Assembly: GCA_029224185.1 (NCBI GenBank)
Contig: CM055189.1
Location: 24,085,070-24,149,069, forward strand
Source: Karalla daura
Lineage: Eukaryota; Chordata; Actinopteri; Chaetodontiformes; Leiognathidae
Length of the DNA stretch: 64,000 nucleotides
Reading direction: 5' to 3'
Position 1 is the stretch's first letter; every line of letters begins with the position of its first letter. This document shows positions 51,801 to 63,486 of the stretch, in pieces. A model generated the notes under the pieces. It ran no database searches and was not told the DNA's origin. It saw only the letters and a list, made by a program, of their open reading frames with translations. The translations under genes and the position numbers were made by a program.

Positions 51801-52815
51801 GCAGTCAAATGGATTGTGAGAAGCTATTTGAAGCCTTAAACACCACCTGCTCGGGCCAAATATAACCCATGTTTGGTGGAGCCATTATGGGGGTCCTTTT
51901 GGCGGAACTTGACCATATACCACTTCATCCATTATCCATTAGCCACTCATCACGGTATAGGTCAGATTTAGTGCACAACCCCAGCATGCAGGCAGTCAGA
52001 GGCAGAGAGCACCGGGCCTCCACAGCTCCACATACAGCTCATAACAAGGAAGCCTGAGAGTGCAGCAGAGAGGAGGGAAAACAGTCATAATTCTTGTTCA
52101 ACTAAAAATCACTATAATGCTCTTTAATTGTGTAGGCAAAAATCTTTTCAAAAGAGCATGGTAATTTTACCCCGTTAAATTATTCAGTGCACATTAATAA
52201 CGGTCGGGGCCGGGGTGGATGAGAGTGGCTGTTTTAGGAGTGATGAGCTGCCGGAGCTGGGAGACAGGATCTCACTGAGGCAGTTTTAAGTCTCTTTTTA
52301 AAGTTATATTTTCAAGTAAACGACACTAAAAAATGACCTGAAGTCACCCTCCTAGGTGCAAGGACTGGATCTTAGTGTGGGGCTTTAAATACACTCGTAA
52401 AAGCCAACTTTCTGGGGAGCAGCTTCTCGATGAGATGCTTGATATGAACAAGACAATGCTCATTTAAGGATGGTCGATCGATATATTGGGTTAATTTGTT
52501 GTTTGGCAGCATGCTTTAGTCAACAAGAAGGCCAGTTCCAATGAAATGGCAGCTGTACTAATGCAGTAGTCATTTAGCCTCTGTTGTCCAAAATGTGAAC
52601 TGTGAGCAGAGATGATAGTCAAGAGTTCTCCAATCCTAAATCCACATTAAAAGCCAATAACAATGAAACCTCAATGTGGCTCTATCAAAAATTCTCTTTG
52701 TTTTCTTAGTTGTTCGTCTGTACACTTCAAACAGTGAGAGTCATAGCAGGATAAGAGATGAAGAAAAAAGAGAAAAGGTCACAATCAAGATGTGATGAAG
52801 GGCACTGCTCACTCT
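48836..52815. other. intergenic with poly-C tract
   Basis: T13 near 49481-49494, poly-C (about 20 C) at 50322-50341, A-runs at 51005-51040 and GA-rich DNA at 51345-51370. The AT-rich block 52075-52200 is unique and enhancer-like in look. No gene recognised. Confidence 0.45.
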
Positions 52816-52853
52816 GGGCTTCCAGGGCTTCCAGGGCTTCCAGGGCTTCCAGC
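52816..52853. repeat. 9-bp tandem repeat (CCAGGGCTT, about 4 copies)
   Basis: Four head-to-tail copies of a 9-bp unit, nearly perfect. Because the unit is a multiple of three, overlapping minus-strand frames show a repeated WKP/LEA tripeptide, which is an artefact. Confidence 0.9.
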
Positions 52854-52878
52854 CTACAGATAACACAGTAAAGAGAGC

Positions 52879-52900
52879 CATGCAAATGAGAATTTGCATG
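52879..52900. promoter_or_regulatory. inverted pair of perfect POU octamers
   Basis: ATGCAAAT at 52880-52887 and ATTTGCAT at 52892-52899 are separated by 4 bp, forming a 9-bp perfect inverted repeat with the flanking C and G. A Brn3-type core ATAATTAAT lies at 53034-53042. POU proteins bind such sites as monomers or dimers. About 10.6 kb upstream of pou4f2, it is a candidate autoregulatory or cross-regulatory site. Confidence 0.35.
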
Positions 52901-54184
52901 AACCATGCACCAGCAAAGGTAATATACATAATTGGGGGAAGGGGTGGCAGAGTGTGTGTGTGTGTGTGTGTGGTGGTTGTGATGGGGGGGTTCTCCATCA
53001 AATACGGACATGAAGCAACACTTTCTATACTTAATAATTAATATAATACAGTGCACACACACATTGCATGGGATGCATATCATCCATCCAGTGAACAATG
53101 ACTTTTAAGTGCAGTAGAACACAGTGAGCCTGACAAAATATGCACAAATGTGTGTGAGATGAAATACGCTTCTTCCCCCCATAAAGATGAAAAAAAAGAG
53201 AGAGAGCAACAAACGCCCTCCCAAGGCATAGAGAGCTTAACTATTCTTCTCGGTTCAAAGTCAGGGGTCTACTCTAAATATTTGTGTATTAAACATAACA
53301 TGTAAGAGTGAATAAATGGAGGAGTGGAAAAGGAACGCTAGGCCTGCAGGAGAAAACAACATGGAACTGCAATGCTTCTTAATGTCAGACTGTCTAACAC
53401 AAACAACCATGGTGAAAAACAAGCCCCGGCTTCAAATGTTGTAGCAGGCACACATCAGCCTGAGTCAGACGCTCACTCCCCGCAATCTGTAAAAGGCACT
53501 GGTTAAGTATCATTAAGTATTAAGTATTATCTCCCCAGTTTTGGGGACAAAGACAATGTAGTCTCTAATGCCAGTTACACCTCAGCTGAAATCAGCTCGA
53601 TGTCAACACTTTCGAGGTATGCATGTAGGGCCAGTCCGCAGAGGCACCGTGCAGCATGATTAAATCTAAATACGCTGACTCTTACACTGTTTGTTTGTTT
53701 ATTGAGGCAAGTCAGGGGGGGTTCTGAGCCTCAGAACCGCATTTAAAGCTGATCTGGCTCCTTCAGACAGTGCTGCATCCGACTTCCTGTTGTCGACTCG
53801 CGGTTGCCGCGGAAAAATTGCTGCTGCAGCCTTAGACAACCTACAGCACTTTGTATGCCGAAAGAAAAGAGTTAATTAGAAATACAAATTCTCCCAGATT
53901 GTTATTAATGGGAACTGTAGAGTAAGCAACACATATTTTGTGCCCATAAGTAATTCTCAGGTATCTTTGATCTGTGGCCCACAGCGGATGCTGCTGCGTG
54001 CCGCTGTCTGGCTTCTGGGACTCTGCCAGCGCCAGACATCTGGCTACTTTGTTATCATTGGCTGATCTGCTCCCGGGAGGCCACTCTTGTGACACCAGGC
54101 AGAGAGTGTCCTGGCAAGGAAAATTATCAGCACATTTTGAGTGGATTAGAGTTCCAAAGTGGTCTTCAAATCTCTACAGGGGTC
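52901..54184. other. intergenic, no gene recognised
   Basis: (TG)10 at about 52952-52972, ATAATTAAT at 53034-53042 and three TTAAGTAT/TTAAGTATTA units at 53502-53530. No coding signal before the RT relic. Confidence 0.5.
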
Positions 54185-54246
54185 TGGTGAGCCGGGCTCT
54201 ACTGGGGGTTCCTCAGGGCTCTGTTTTGACAACACTGTTGATTTGA
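54185..54246 (+). pseudogene. LINE reverse-transcriptase fragment (GVPQGSVL motif)
   Basis: A plus-strand frame gives LLGVPQGSVLTTLLI. GVPQGSVL (54205-54228) is a hallmark reverse-transcriptase motif of L2/CR1/Jockey-type non-LTR retrotransposons, whose usual continuation is GPLLF. A stop follows at once (54247-54249), and the downstream catalytic YADD box is not seen. The upstream residues do not match RT well, so only a short relic remains. The clade is not determinable. Confidence 0.5.
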
Positions 54247-55191
54247 AAGGCAACGAGGCTACGGCTCCCACTGTTGCATCACCGGTTTCAGGCAACATCT
54301 TAGGAAGTGAATAAAGGCCGCCCAATTATGATCTGTCAGATGTAGACGGGGAAAAACGCACCAAAGACTTCCCTTGATTAGTGTGGAGATTCTGAGGAGC
54401 TGCAAACACTCGGGTGCTGCATGTCATTTATGCTCTAGTGTCATCTTTGGCAAAAATGTATTAAGTCTGCATTTGTTCTTACTGACTAATGCAGTTTTGT
54501 TGTTATTCAAATTCTGCAGCTATGACATTTTCAGTCACGTTCATAATGCTTTTGCCTTGAGCCTTTCTTCCTCTCCACTTTTTTTTTAACTCAAAAGGAG
54601 TTAAATGTGACTCCGTCTCAAAGGTGGTGTCTGACAATCCATCATACAAAACACTTGTTTAGAGGTCAAAGAAAAGAATGCTGCATAAGCACTGGCTTAG
54701 TGGGAGGAGGAAAAAAGCCATGATGTGACAATCTGAACCTTAAATCACCGGATTGATTGAGGTATCGTGTCTTCTCCCTTTTTTTCTCTTGGCGTTTCCA
54801 TTTGTGAATACAAAGCTGCGGTGACCCATAAATATTACATGGTGTGGAGATGCAAAGCAGGAATTAATGACTGGGGTGTGTGTGTGAGAGAGCGTGTGTA
54901 TGGCAGCTCCCTATGGGATTCTGCTTAGACAGGCGGGCATGGAGAGGGTGTGGTCTCTCTTGCTCTCTCCCTCTCTGTCTCTCTGTCTCTCTCACTCTCT
55001 CTCTCACACACACACACGCACACACAATATGTAGGCTGGATCTTTTTTCTCCTCCACACTTCTGCTGGGCTGCGTGATTTCTGGCCTGTGTATAACCCTC
55101 CTGTCAGTGGCTCTGTGCTCGGCCACACTTTCAGCCCATTGTGTTCATCCGTCCACTTGCTGAGCTTTTCCCAGCCACTTTGCCACTTTGA

Positions 55192-55233
<42 letters not shown>

Positions 55234-58200
55234 AAGAGGGGAAGAGAGAAGGGAGCAAAGCCTCAAAGGAACTAACTGGTGCTCAAATGATCAGACAGTT
55301 AATCAATTATTCAAGTAAAACATTTTTTATACAAAATTGAGTAATTTCAAAAACAAAGATGGCAAAAAAAATCCAATTTCAGGTTCTTAAATTTGAAAAC
55401 ATGCTACTTTTCTGTTTTATAATACTGTGTATATGATGCATGATGTCATTAGCATTCAATCTTCTGTGATTAATCAGTCTTTCAGAGAAATGAAAACAGG
55501 TTAAGGAACGTATAATCGTCTGGCACTGTAACTCTGTTGGTTTGCAACTATTTTGAATTCAAAAATTGTCATAAAATGTCTGGTTCAAGCATCTTAATTA
55601 CGATCACTGAGCTAATTTTCTTTGTCTTACTGGATGATTAACTTGATATATTTGAATTTTGCACTGTTGCACAAACAAAACAAGCAACCTGAGGACACAA
55701 AAGCTAATCTGTTATGCACAAACGCAGGGGAGGTTGAAAACAAGGTTCAATGAGCACAGGATAGAATATGAACCATTTCCTCTTCCATGAGTCGAGCTGT
55801 GTCCTGGGCTCTGACTGAATTCCAGGAGCTGTGATAAAACAAGCTTCAGCCAAAACACAACAAGGGCACTCTGAGGTAATGACAAAGTAATTATTTGAGG
55901 CTACAAGAAAGAGACGAAGACAAGAGGAAAGACACAGGCAGAAAGAGAGAGAGGGAGAGAGAGAGGCAGAGACTGAGATCAGCTTTTCCTCTGTGCTTAG
56001 GATGATGAATCGGTTGAGGAGGGGCCACTTGACACCTGTCACCTAACCAGCCAGGCACAATTACCTCCAGGGGGAGGACGGGGGACTTGCTAGGGAGTTG
56101 TGCATAGCTCCCAGTGAAATAGACGAGCGTTTGAAGATCATTAGTGTTACAGGCCCTGTCTTCGTGGCCCTGTCCAACCTCCTGAACGGCTCGCTTTGAT
56201 CATGGTGCTGCGTTTTTGTCAATAGTATGGGTACACCGCATAAATTATAAAGTTATACACACAAAGTCAGCAGGTAAAATGCCACACTCAATTTCTGTTT
56301 GGGCCACAGATGGGGCAGCTGATTGCAGGTAATGAGCGTCATCATCGCTCTGCAGCCAATAATGTGCAGTGGCCAAGCTCCCATGTTGCCATCATGTTCG
56401 GACCAATGGCTTCGCAGTACGGCTGTCACATGGTTGAGGCACAACAGAAAGAAAACCTGACACTCCTCGGGACAGATCTTGGGTTTTGAGTGAATGCGAT
56501 GTCAGATTTTGGTCCTCATCTGTGACTGAGATGTTAGGCTTTGTGATTTTTACGCACATATGTGCATTTATGGAATAAACAGAGCTTCAGACTTGTTTTG
56601 GATGATGATGTCTCATAGTTTGGTGGTGTGATGCAGGTAAATGTGACAAATGGTAAATATTCTGAGGCTGTTAAATAGGATGTTACACTGGTAATGTTTT
56701 TAAGCCTTTAAATAAAATATAATCTCGTGTAAATTTGGAGTTGGGATGAATAATAAATGCTCGATATTTTCCATATATAGGTAGACCTCGTCAAATATGT
56801 ATGCAAATATCAAATTTACTGAGTTGAACTAATGCAAATGGGAATTTAGAAAAAGTAAGCGTGAACTATAACTTCACTGCTGATAGGAGAAACGCTTCAC
56901 GTATAGGCTGAAGGACAGTTCACAACTAACAGTATACGAGACTTCACAGATCACAAACAGGATCTGTCACACACACTGCACAGCCGCAGCACGGTGCCCT
57001 CTTAAGTATTGTGTTTGGCAGTGCTGCGCCGTGGCTCCACTGAAGAAAAATGATCATTATAGATGATGAGGCGAGGGCTTGGGATGATGACAGCGTGACA
57101 GCAGTGAGCTTTTTAATTTGTCGGATCAGATTGTGACATGCTCCATCACAGGGCTCAGGAAATCTTTTCATTTGTGCAGAAGAAAGGGGGAAAGGAGGTC
57201 AATTAGCATCAACCATTAGACAAGCCGGTGACAAGCTATATATTAACACGTGGGACAGTCAAACTAATGAGAGAGGCAGAAGAAATGTTCATCCAGGTTG
57301 GACAGAATTCTGCAATCATCCCGCCGCATTAATCAATGGCACGGCGCTTGACATACGCATTCTTTATCGCGGCGTGCTACGAGGTGGGACTCCTCGCGCA
57401 CGCCACCTTCCTCATCGTCGCATTTGTTGTCATGTGAGGTCAGGATTACTCAAAGGAACGTCTGTCATGTCAAACGTTATCCCACGGAAGCATGTACACC
57501 AGCACTACCTCAGCTGCATGTGGTTTTCAGTCATTAATGCTCCACTGTGTACATTTAGAAGGTGTTTATTTGTTGTTGTTGTTTTGCCATCTAATGTTGA
57601 TCAGTGGAATCTGGCAGAGATTTCATCAGCTGTCTGTGCGACACTGTTTTAAGGACAAAGGCTCCCACCAATATGATCTTTGCCAAAAGCAGCGAGAGGA
57701 TCTCATTTTATCAAAAGAGACAGTCTCAAAGCGAGGGTCTTTTTTTTTTTCCTTTGCCAGGCTTTATTTGACTGGCTGTCAGGTATAACGCGCCTCTCTC
57801 GATATTGATCTGAAGTACCTTAAGGTATGTGACATCATTATGAGGCTTGACCTTATCATCTACTGCCCTGCAGCCTATAGGCTGTAAGTAGGATGGGCCA
57901 GAATCTAATGGCTCCCTCCCACCCCACAGGTTTGTACCTGGCGTGTGGTAGGGAAATTGGTGCTGGTGTTATTTGTTTTCCTGACCTCATGGCACGCTTG
58001 ACTCTGAAGGCCTCTAATCAGTCATGGCCTCAGGTCGGCTTCACTATCACAACAAATAAATACATATACACAAAGAAAAAATGTGCGGTTGTAAGTAAAC
58101 TACAATTCTGGTCTAGCAATAGAAACACTTGTATAGAGCTCAGCTAATCAATATTTTTATGTAAGCAAAAAATTAAACTAGTGTGTGCAATGTGAATGCT

Positions 58201-58435
58201 CATCATCCAGGCCCTCTGTGTGCAGCATTGCAGCCTCTTTGCTTTAGTTTGACTTCAGGCATCTGAAGGTATTTGGTAGCTAGTAGGTCAGATATCTGAG
58301 GCAGCTATTACAAATAGGATGCCCTGAAATTTCCTTCATGGAGACAAAGACATGTCAGACATATTTTGTGGGGTAAAGATATACCAGGGTTGTATCTGCA
58401 TCTTCTTACACTGCCCCTGTGTGGTCAAAAGTGAT
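54247..58435. other. intergenic with (CT)n/(GA)n and two octamers
   Basis: (CT)n(CA)n at 54961-55025, (GA)18 at 55195-55230, GA-rich at 55940-55966, two direct ATGCAAAT octamers (56801-56808 and 56832-56839), and a unique CpG-containing block at 57230-57420 that looks regulatory. No gene recognised. Confidence 0.45.
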
Positions 58436-58690
58436 CCATCCATTCATCACCCACTTTGAACCCAGCAATGTTGCAGAGGTCTACTGGAGCCTATCTCCAG
58501 CAAAAGCAGAGAATACACCCTGAACTTGTCATTAGTCCATCACACAGCACTCAAACACCACTCATTCACTCTCATGCTTAGACCTGGGGGCAATTTAAAT
58601 GACCTAAACGTGGATATTTTCAACAGTATATCCAGACAAACACAAGGAGAACATGCAAAACAAAACTCCACACAGGAAGGCTATTGGTCT
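58436..58690 (+). repeat. teleost interspersed repeat, longer forward copy
   Basis: It opens CCATCCATTCATCACCCACT, then TGGAGCCTATCTCCAGC, AGAATACACCCTGAAC, CATTAGTCCATCACACAGC, CACTCATTCACTCTCATGC, GGGGGCAATTTAAATGACC, and ends AAGGAGAACATGCAAAAC with CTCCACACAGGAAGG. This is the upstream part of the family seen at 48690-48835, overlapping it in the AACATGCAAA block. Confidence 0.65.
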
Positions 58691-59877
58691 ATCAGGATTT
58701 GACATTCTTGCTGTGAAGAGCAGGAAATGATCAGTCATTGCTAAACTGAAATTAAAGAAAGCCCACTTTTTGGTTAAAGAAAAAAGAGGGACAACCTCTA
58801 TGAGGTGTACTGACTTTGAGCGGTGGAGTCAGTGACATGTGGGCAGCAGGGCTGGGATGGTGCGGCTAGGATTACATAAGAGCACAAAGAAGGTGTGTGT
58901 ATAAGGGTTACATTGTTGGACCACTGTCCTGTTATTCAGTGTGTTGAGTTAGTCAGAAAAGTTGTCTTCATGGTATTATGCTACTACCATCAAACTCAAT
59001 CCTACAGTCCTGAGCTTTTCAGAACATATCTATTTTAAACAAAGCAGCCTCGCTCTCACAAAATGCTGCACACAAAGGGAGAGATTGGGTTGTTAGAATA
59101 CAACGGGTAATATTAGAATGTCTGGAATATCACACAAGTGTTGATGCTTCTATTTAGCCCAGCACAAGATCAAATGGAAAGCTGGCTCACAGTTTGTACA
59201 GTGGCTGAGCTGGAATTCAGGTGCAGCGTTTGAAAGCTCTTTCATTATCTCAAGTGGTGAGCCAGCGGTTCCCTCTGAGCGCCGCAGCACACTGTGTGAC
59301 ATTTAGTAAATCCTGAAGGCTTCTACCTTTTTGTTGTATGCATTTAAACAACACATTAAAGCCAGAATGTTCCTTGTGGAACCTGTCACATTTCCCAGGT
59401 AAAGCAGATGAATAAATAAAGCAGCGCCGTCAGTGGCTGAAACACCCCCTTCTCTTTGTGTGATTTGCTGTTGCCTTGAGTTAGATCCCGATCTCTTTGT
59501 AGACCCTCTCCCAACAAGCATTGACCTTCTGCTCCGACATGTAAAGAGCTCTGCGAGATCAGAAAGGGGAGGGGGAAGCTGTGAATAAAGGCATCACCAC
59601 TGCGAGCAGCCAAGAGACTTCATCCACTTCACTCCACACTCCTCTGCCTCTGCTCTCCCTCTGTCTCTCAGAGCACCGCTATCTCTGTGTTCAGTCTAGC
59701 AGCCCAGATACCTTGTTGGCGGCACAAAGGAGCGGCTCTGTAATAAAAACAGCTGTCTCTGGTGGTCTCGGTGTAATTGGGATTGTTAACGTGGAGAGCT
59801 CCTGAGGGAGACCGAGGAGAGTACGTCTTTGTGTAAAGCACACAGACACCTCGGCAGCACTCCTTGATTCACATGGA

Positions 59878-59918
<41 letters not shown>

Positions 59919-61490
59919 GAGGAGGAAAAAAGCAAACAAGTCACCTGAGTTATATCAAGCTTTGCTGCGTACACTCCCTCTATTTTATTCGGGCTTGACT
60001 TTTATTTTTAGACAATGCCGATTTATTTATACGTAGCCAAGCTCCTTGAAGTAGAGGAATCTTTTCTTGCACAATTCTGCCGAGGGTTTATGTGTTTAGA
60101 GGCTAGGTATGACTGCACCTTCCAACGCTGAGACTAGGCTTTGTATGAGAGCAACATTCGCTCCAATTACTGTGTTCAATGTGATGTCCGAAACTGAGGC
60201 CGGTTATATTTTAAACTAGGGAGGCGTTGAACCTGCCATATGCCAAAATTTTAAAAGAGGAAAAAGAAATCAGGCAGGTGCCAGGGGTGCACACGCTTCT
60301 TACGAGACGGTCCTCTATTTTCCCTATATTAAAAATTTTGGTAAAATTGGTTTATTTAAATTTTTTAAGTTTATTTGTCCAAATAAATTATTTAAAATGA
60401 ATTCAAATATGGCAGATATGGTGTTGTAATCTATCTCGGTAAATAGAGTGTTAGCATTCAATTTGTGCGACATTTTATTAAATCAGCTCTGCTGTACCAT
60501 GCTACACACTGCACTTTTAAGCAGGTTTGTGATTCTCTGAGAGATATCCACGATTGCCAGTTAATACCTGTTTGCCATGGCAGACCCTTCAAAGCTAATT
60601 CTGTTAATCAGTCTGACACACTGTCCTCCCTCAAACAGGAGGAGGCTGCTGGCACAGGAAGTAATAGGTACATGAACACACACACGCACTCACACATACA
60701 TAAGAAAAGTGTTGAAAACGCACTTCAAAGTCGATTGCTTGGGAGCTGCTCGGGCTGATTTATTTGACTTAAGATATACTTTTTTTGTGAGTGCATGTGT
60801 GTGTATATGTGTGTGTGTGTGCGTGTGTGCATGTGTGTGTTTCATTGTGGATGAAAATTTCATACACCAATTTAGAGGTGGTGAAATATAAATGATTTCT
60901 TTAAAGTTTCATCATAAATCAGTCTGTGGGTATATGTGAACAGACACTGATTGCTCCTTGATGTCTCCTGAGCCTGATCTGTGTCTCCTGGTGTGTGGAG
61001 GTGGCTCCAGCAGCAGCTGGGGAGGCAACATTTCTGCAGCTGGGTGCCTCCCTCTCCCTGCCTCTGTCCTCTGCTGCTGCCTCTCGTCTATGGCAGTGTA
61101 ACGCTGCTGCGCAGCAACGCGCTTCTATTCCATTAATTGTTTAAATGCAACCCAGCCCCCCTACCCCGCCAAAAGAAAAAAGAAAAATAAGAAAAAGAAA
61201 GAAGGCGCACAAAGCCGCGGCGCGTTCAGAGGAGCCTCGGTTAAAGCGCTCTCTGAGTTTGAGAGGGCAGTCCCTGGCCACACACCGGGATTGCGATGAG
61301 CAGCCTGAGATAATTAGGATAAAACCTATACTGGATGTGCTAACGGGGGGCGGTTAATCCGGAATCCATAATGCTTATATTATCAGCACATTTTAGGATG
61401 ATTAGAGGGTCAGCGCACTATCTGTCAGAGATACTGATCTTCCATCACTGATACAAGCTGTCACACCTCCCTATGTGTGTAAAGACGCAG
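58691..61490. other. intergenic with (GA)18 and (TG)n
   Basis: (GA)18 at 59879-59914, AT-rich sequence at 60325-60400, imperfect (TG)n at 60790-60841, and an A-rich purine stretch at 61165-61205 leading to a GC-rich patch at 61205-61260. No gene recognised. Confidence 0.5.
61014..61042. promoter_or_regulatory. pair of CAGCTG E-boxes
   Basis: Two CAGCTG sites (61014-61019 and 61037-61042) lie 23 bp apart in a CT/GC-rich block about 2.4 kb upstream of the pou4f2 start. A third is at 61834-61839, beside two GATAA-like cores. Paired E-boxes are common in proneural bHLH-driven enhancers. This is motif evidence only. Confidence 0.2.
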
Positions 61491-61646
<156 letters not shown>

Positions 61647-62471
61647 GAAAAGGAAAATACAACCCCCAACAGTACCTTCTGACCTCCGACACACTTGTGT
61701 CTGTAACGCCAGTGTCTCAGGCTGTACACGTGAGCATATTAAACAAATTAGACAGTCTTGTTAATTACAGCCTGATTAAATACGTTCATTACGTTACCAA
61801 TGATGTGCGGTAATGAGAGGACAGATAAGATAACAGCTGTCATAGTGGGTATAGAATTTTTACATTAAAAGGTCATAATTATTTCAAAATCTCATTTTTG
61901 TCGTTATTTTGTTAGCCCCTAAAATAACACAAAATAGAAGAAAATATGACGCAGTTCACTGCCATAGTCTACACCTCTATTTTTTAAAGGTATTTTCTAA
62001 ATTAATAAACTGAAAAAGGACAAATGAGAGAAAATTACTGGCCGATGTGTGGAATATTTCCTACGGCCCTGGTTGTTTGTATATATTCGTACATTTTTAC
62101 AGGTCGTTTCTCAATTCGGAGGTTTTGCAGGTGAATTGATATTTGTCTGTGTGACAGGAAGAGTCTGGTCCTCAGCAGGTTGGAGCGGAGCTGTCCGCGG
62201 CTTCACCCGGAGCCGGAGACACCGTTGTTCAGCCTTAAAAAAGACGTGTTGATAACAGCCCCCCCCCCCAAAAAAAAAAAATCAAATCAGTTCAGCCAAA
62301 ATGTATCGAAACGTATCAAAGAGTCCTGGTGTGACTTGTTGGCGGTAACGAGGTGAACAGTGGCTGGAAATAAAAGCCCTGTCGCACACTGCCCATGCGC
62401 AGAGTCCCCAGCGGCGGAGCTGCTGCTGCGGCTTAATGAAGAATAATAAATCATGGAGGGTTGTTCAGGTA
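61647..62471. other. intergenic, upstream of pou4f2 promoter
   Basis: No coding frame. It is AT-rich to about 62100 and becomes CpG-richer after 62150. It holds a C9-A11 homopolymer junction at about 62262-62281, an ATAAAAG stretch near 62371, and a GC-rich block with a CATGCGCA (NRF1-like) core near 62394. The last 150 bp could belong to the distal promoter. Confidence 0.5.
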
Positions 62472-62477
62472 CAGCTG
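62472..62477. promoter_or_regulatory. CAGCTG E-box near the pou4f2 promoter
   Basis: A palindromic CAGCTG bHLH site lies just before the compound dinucleotide tract. About 40 bp upstream is an AT-rich stretch with TTAATGA and AATAATAAATCA (about 62432-62452), which are homeodomain-like. ATOH7-type bHLH factors act upstream of Pou4f2 in retina, so this is a plausible input, but a 6-bp motif is weak evidence. Confidence 0.2.
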
Positions 62478-62494
62478 TGTGTGCGTGCGCGCGC

Positions 62495-62551
<57 letters not shown>

Positions 62552-62669
62552 GGAGTGGGTGAGAGAGAAAGAATGTGTGTGTTTGTATGTGTATGAGAGT
62601 ATGTGTGCGTGTGCGTGTGTGTGTGTGCGTGTGTGTGGATGAGAGGGCGAGAGAGGGTGTGTGTGTATT

Positions 62670-62725
<56 letters not shown>

Positions 62726-62732
62726 GTGTGAA

Positions 62733-62768
<36 letters not shown>

Positions 62769-62800
62769 AGCGAGAGAGAGAGAGAGAGGCGGAGAGAGGC
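62475..62800. repeat. compound dinucleotide tract: (TG)n / (CG)n / (GA)n alternating
   Basis: Alternating purine-pyrimidine sequence, with a short CG core at 62484-62496 then (TG)n to about 62537, passes into (GA)n. The pattern repeats: mixed TG at 62574-62640, (GA)n 62673-62722, (TG)n 62733-62753, (GA)n 62755-62788. TG/CG runs can adopt Z-DNA and long GA runs can adopt triplex forms. The tract ends about 690 bp before the pou4f2 ATG. All long open frames across it are repeat artefacts. Confidence 0.9.
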
Positions 62801-63110
62801 TGAGTCTGCCCTCCGCCTCAGAGCAGAGTCAGTCCGGGTCCCCGCAGCATTCAGCCTGGTGGAGGAGGTCCAGTAGAGACTGTCACCTCCATTAGCTCTC
62901 ACTCACGGTCACTTCGAGGCGGAAACTTTTTTTCCACAACAAAACAAAACTAAAGCGAAGCCAAGCAGGCCGACGAGAGCAGAGACGGCGGCGGCAGCGG
63001 CGGCGGCGGAGGCACAGACGGGCTCACGCTTCAAGTATTTTGTTGGAAAATCCTAAGAGACGGGAAGAAACTTTTTTTTTCATTATTTTTTATTTTTTCT
63101 GGCGTCGTCT

Positions 63111-63158
63111 ATGAGGATAAAAAAAAATATCCGAGGCAAAAAAAAAATATTGCAATAA
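63111..63158 (+). other. possible upstream ORF in the pou4f2 leader, 16 codons with stop
   Basis: An ATG at 63111 opens a 15-residue Lys-rich frame ending in TAA at 63156-63158, about 330 bp before the main ATG. It matters for translation only if transcription starts upstream of it, which is not known. The two A-runs that make it Lys-rich could arise by slippage. Confidence 0.25.
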
Positions 63159-63272
63159 GAGGCGGTGGAGTCAGTAGACGGAGCGAGCAGCTTGCCTGTG
63201 TGTGTGTGTGAGAGAGGGTGTGTGTGTGTGAGGGTGTGTGTCCGCGGACGCAGCGCTGAGCAGCGGGGCTGC

Positions 63273-63314
63273 ATGGCTGGCAGGCGGCGGCTCCCCACTC
63301 CATCCCTGCGCTAA
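63273..63314 (+). other. possible upstream ORF in the pou4f2 leader, 14 codons with stop
   Basis: An ATG at 63273 opens a 13-residue frame ending in TAA at 63312-63314, 172 bp upstream of the main start. The initiation context is mixed: T at -3, which is poor, and G at +4, which is favourable. If the leader includes this ATG, it could modestly reduce initiation at the four-ATG start of pou4f2. Confidence 0.3.
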
Positions 63315-63486
63315 CACTGTGCCCGCACCTCCTCTTCCTCAGCCTCGGCCTCCTCCGCCTGCTCCCTCTCTGCCTCTCTGACTCCACATTCCTGCGAAGA
63401 CACCGGGGCTTCACCTCCGCGCCGAGGAGGAGGCGGAGTCTTCACTTATTAAAAGGCACTCGCCGCGGCTCGGCCGCCCCGCAAAT

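Larger units (their letters stand above)
62800..63486 (+). promoter_or_regulatory. pou4f2: pou4f2 proximal promoter and 5' leader region
   Basis: This GC-rich block has many CpGs, including a (GGC)n-like stretch at about 62985-63010, and abuts the exon 1 ATG. Shorter AT-rich islands (T-run 63071-63080, A-runs 63120-63127 and 63138-63147) interrupt it, along with short (TG)n at 63195-63240. Such a CpG-rich leader fits a developmental transcription-factor gene. The transcription start cannot be placed from sequence. A TTATTAAAAGG stretch at 63446-63456 resembles a TATA box but would leave almost no leader. Confidence 0.55.

Noticed and set aside
62465..62902. 145-residue reverse frame and overlapping + frames
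   Set aside because: Translation of (TG)n/(GA)n tracts in the pou4f2 upstream region.
63446..63456. TATA-box-like TTATTAAAAGG
   Set aside because: Transcription starting about 30 bp downstream would leave almost no 5' leader before the ATG at 63487. More likely part of the transcribed leader.
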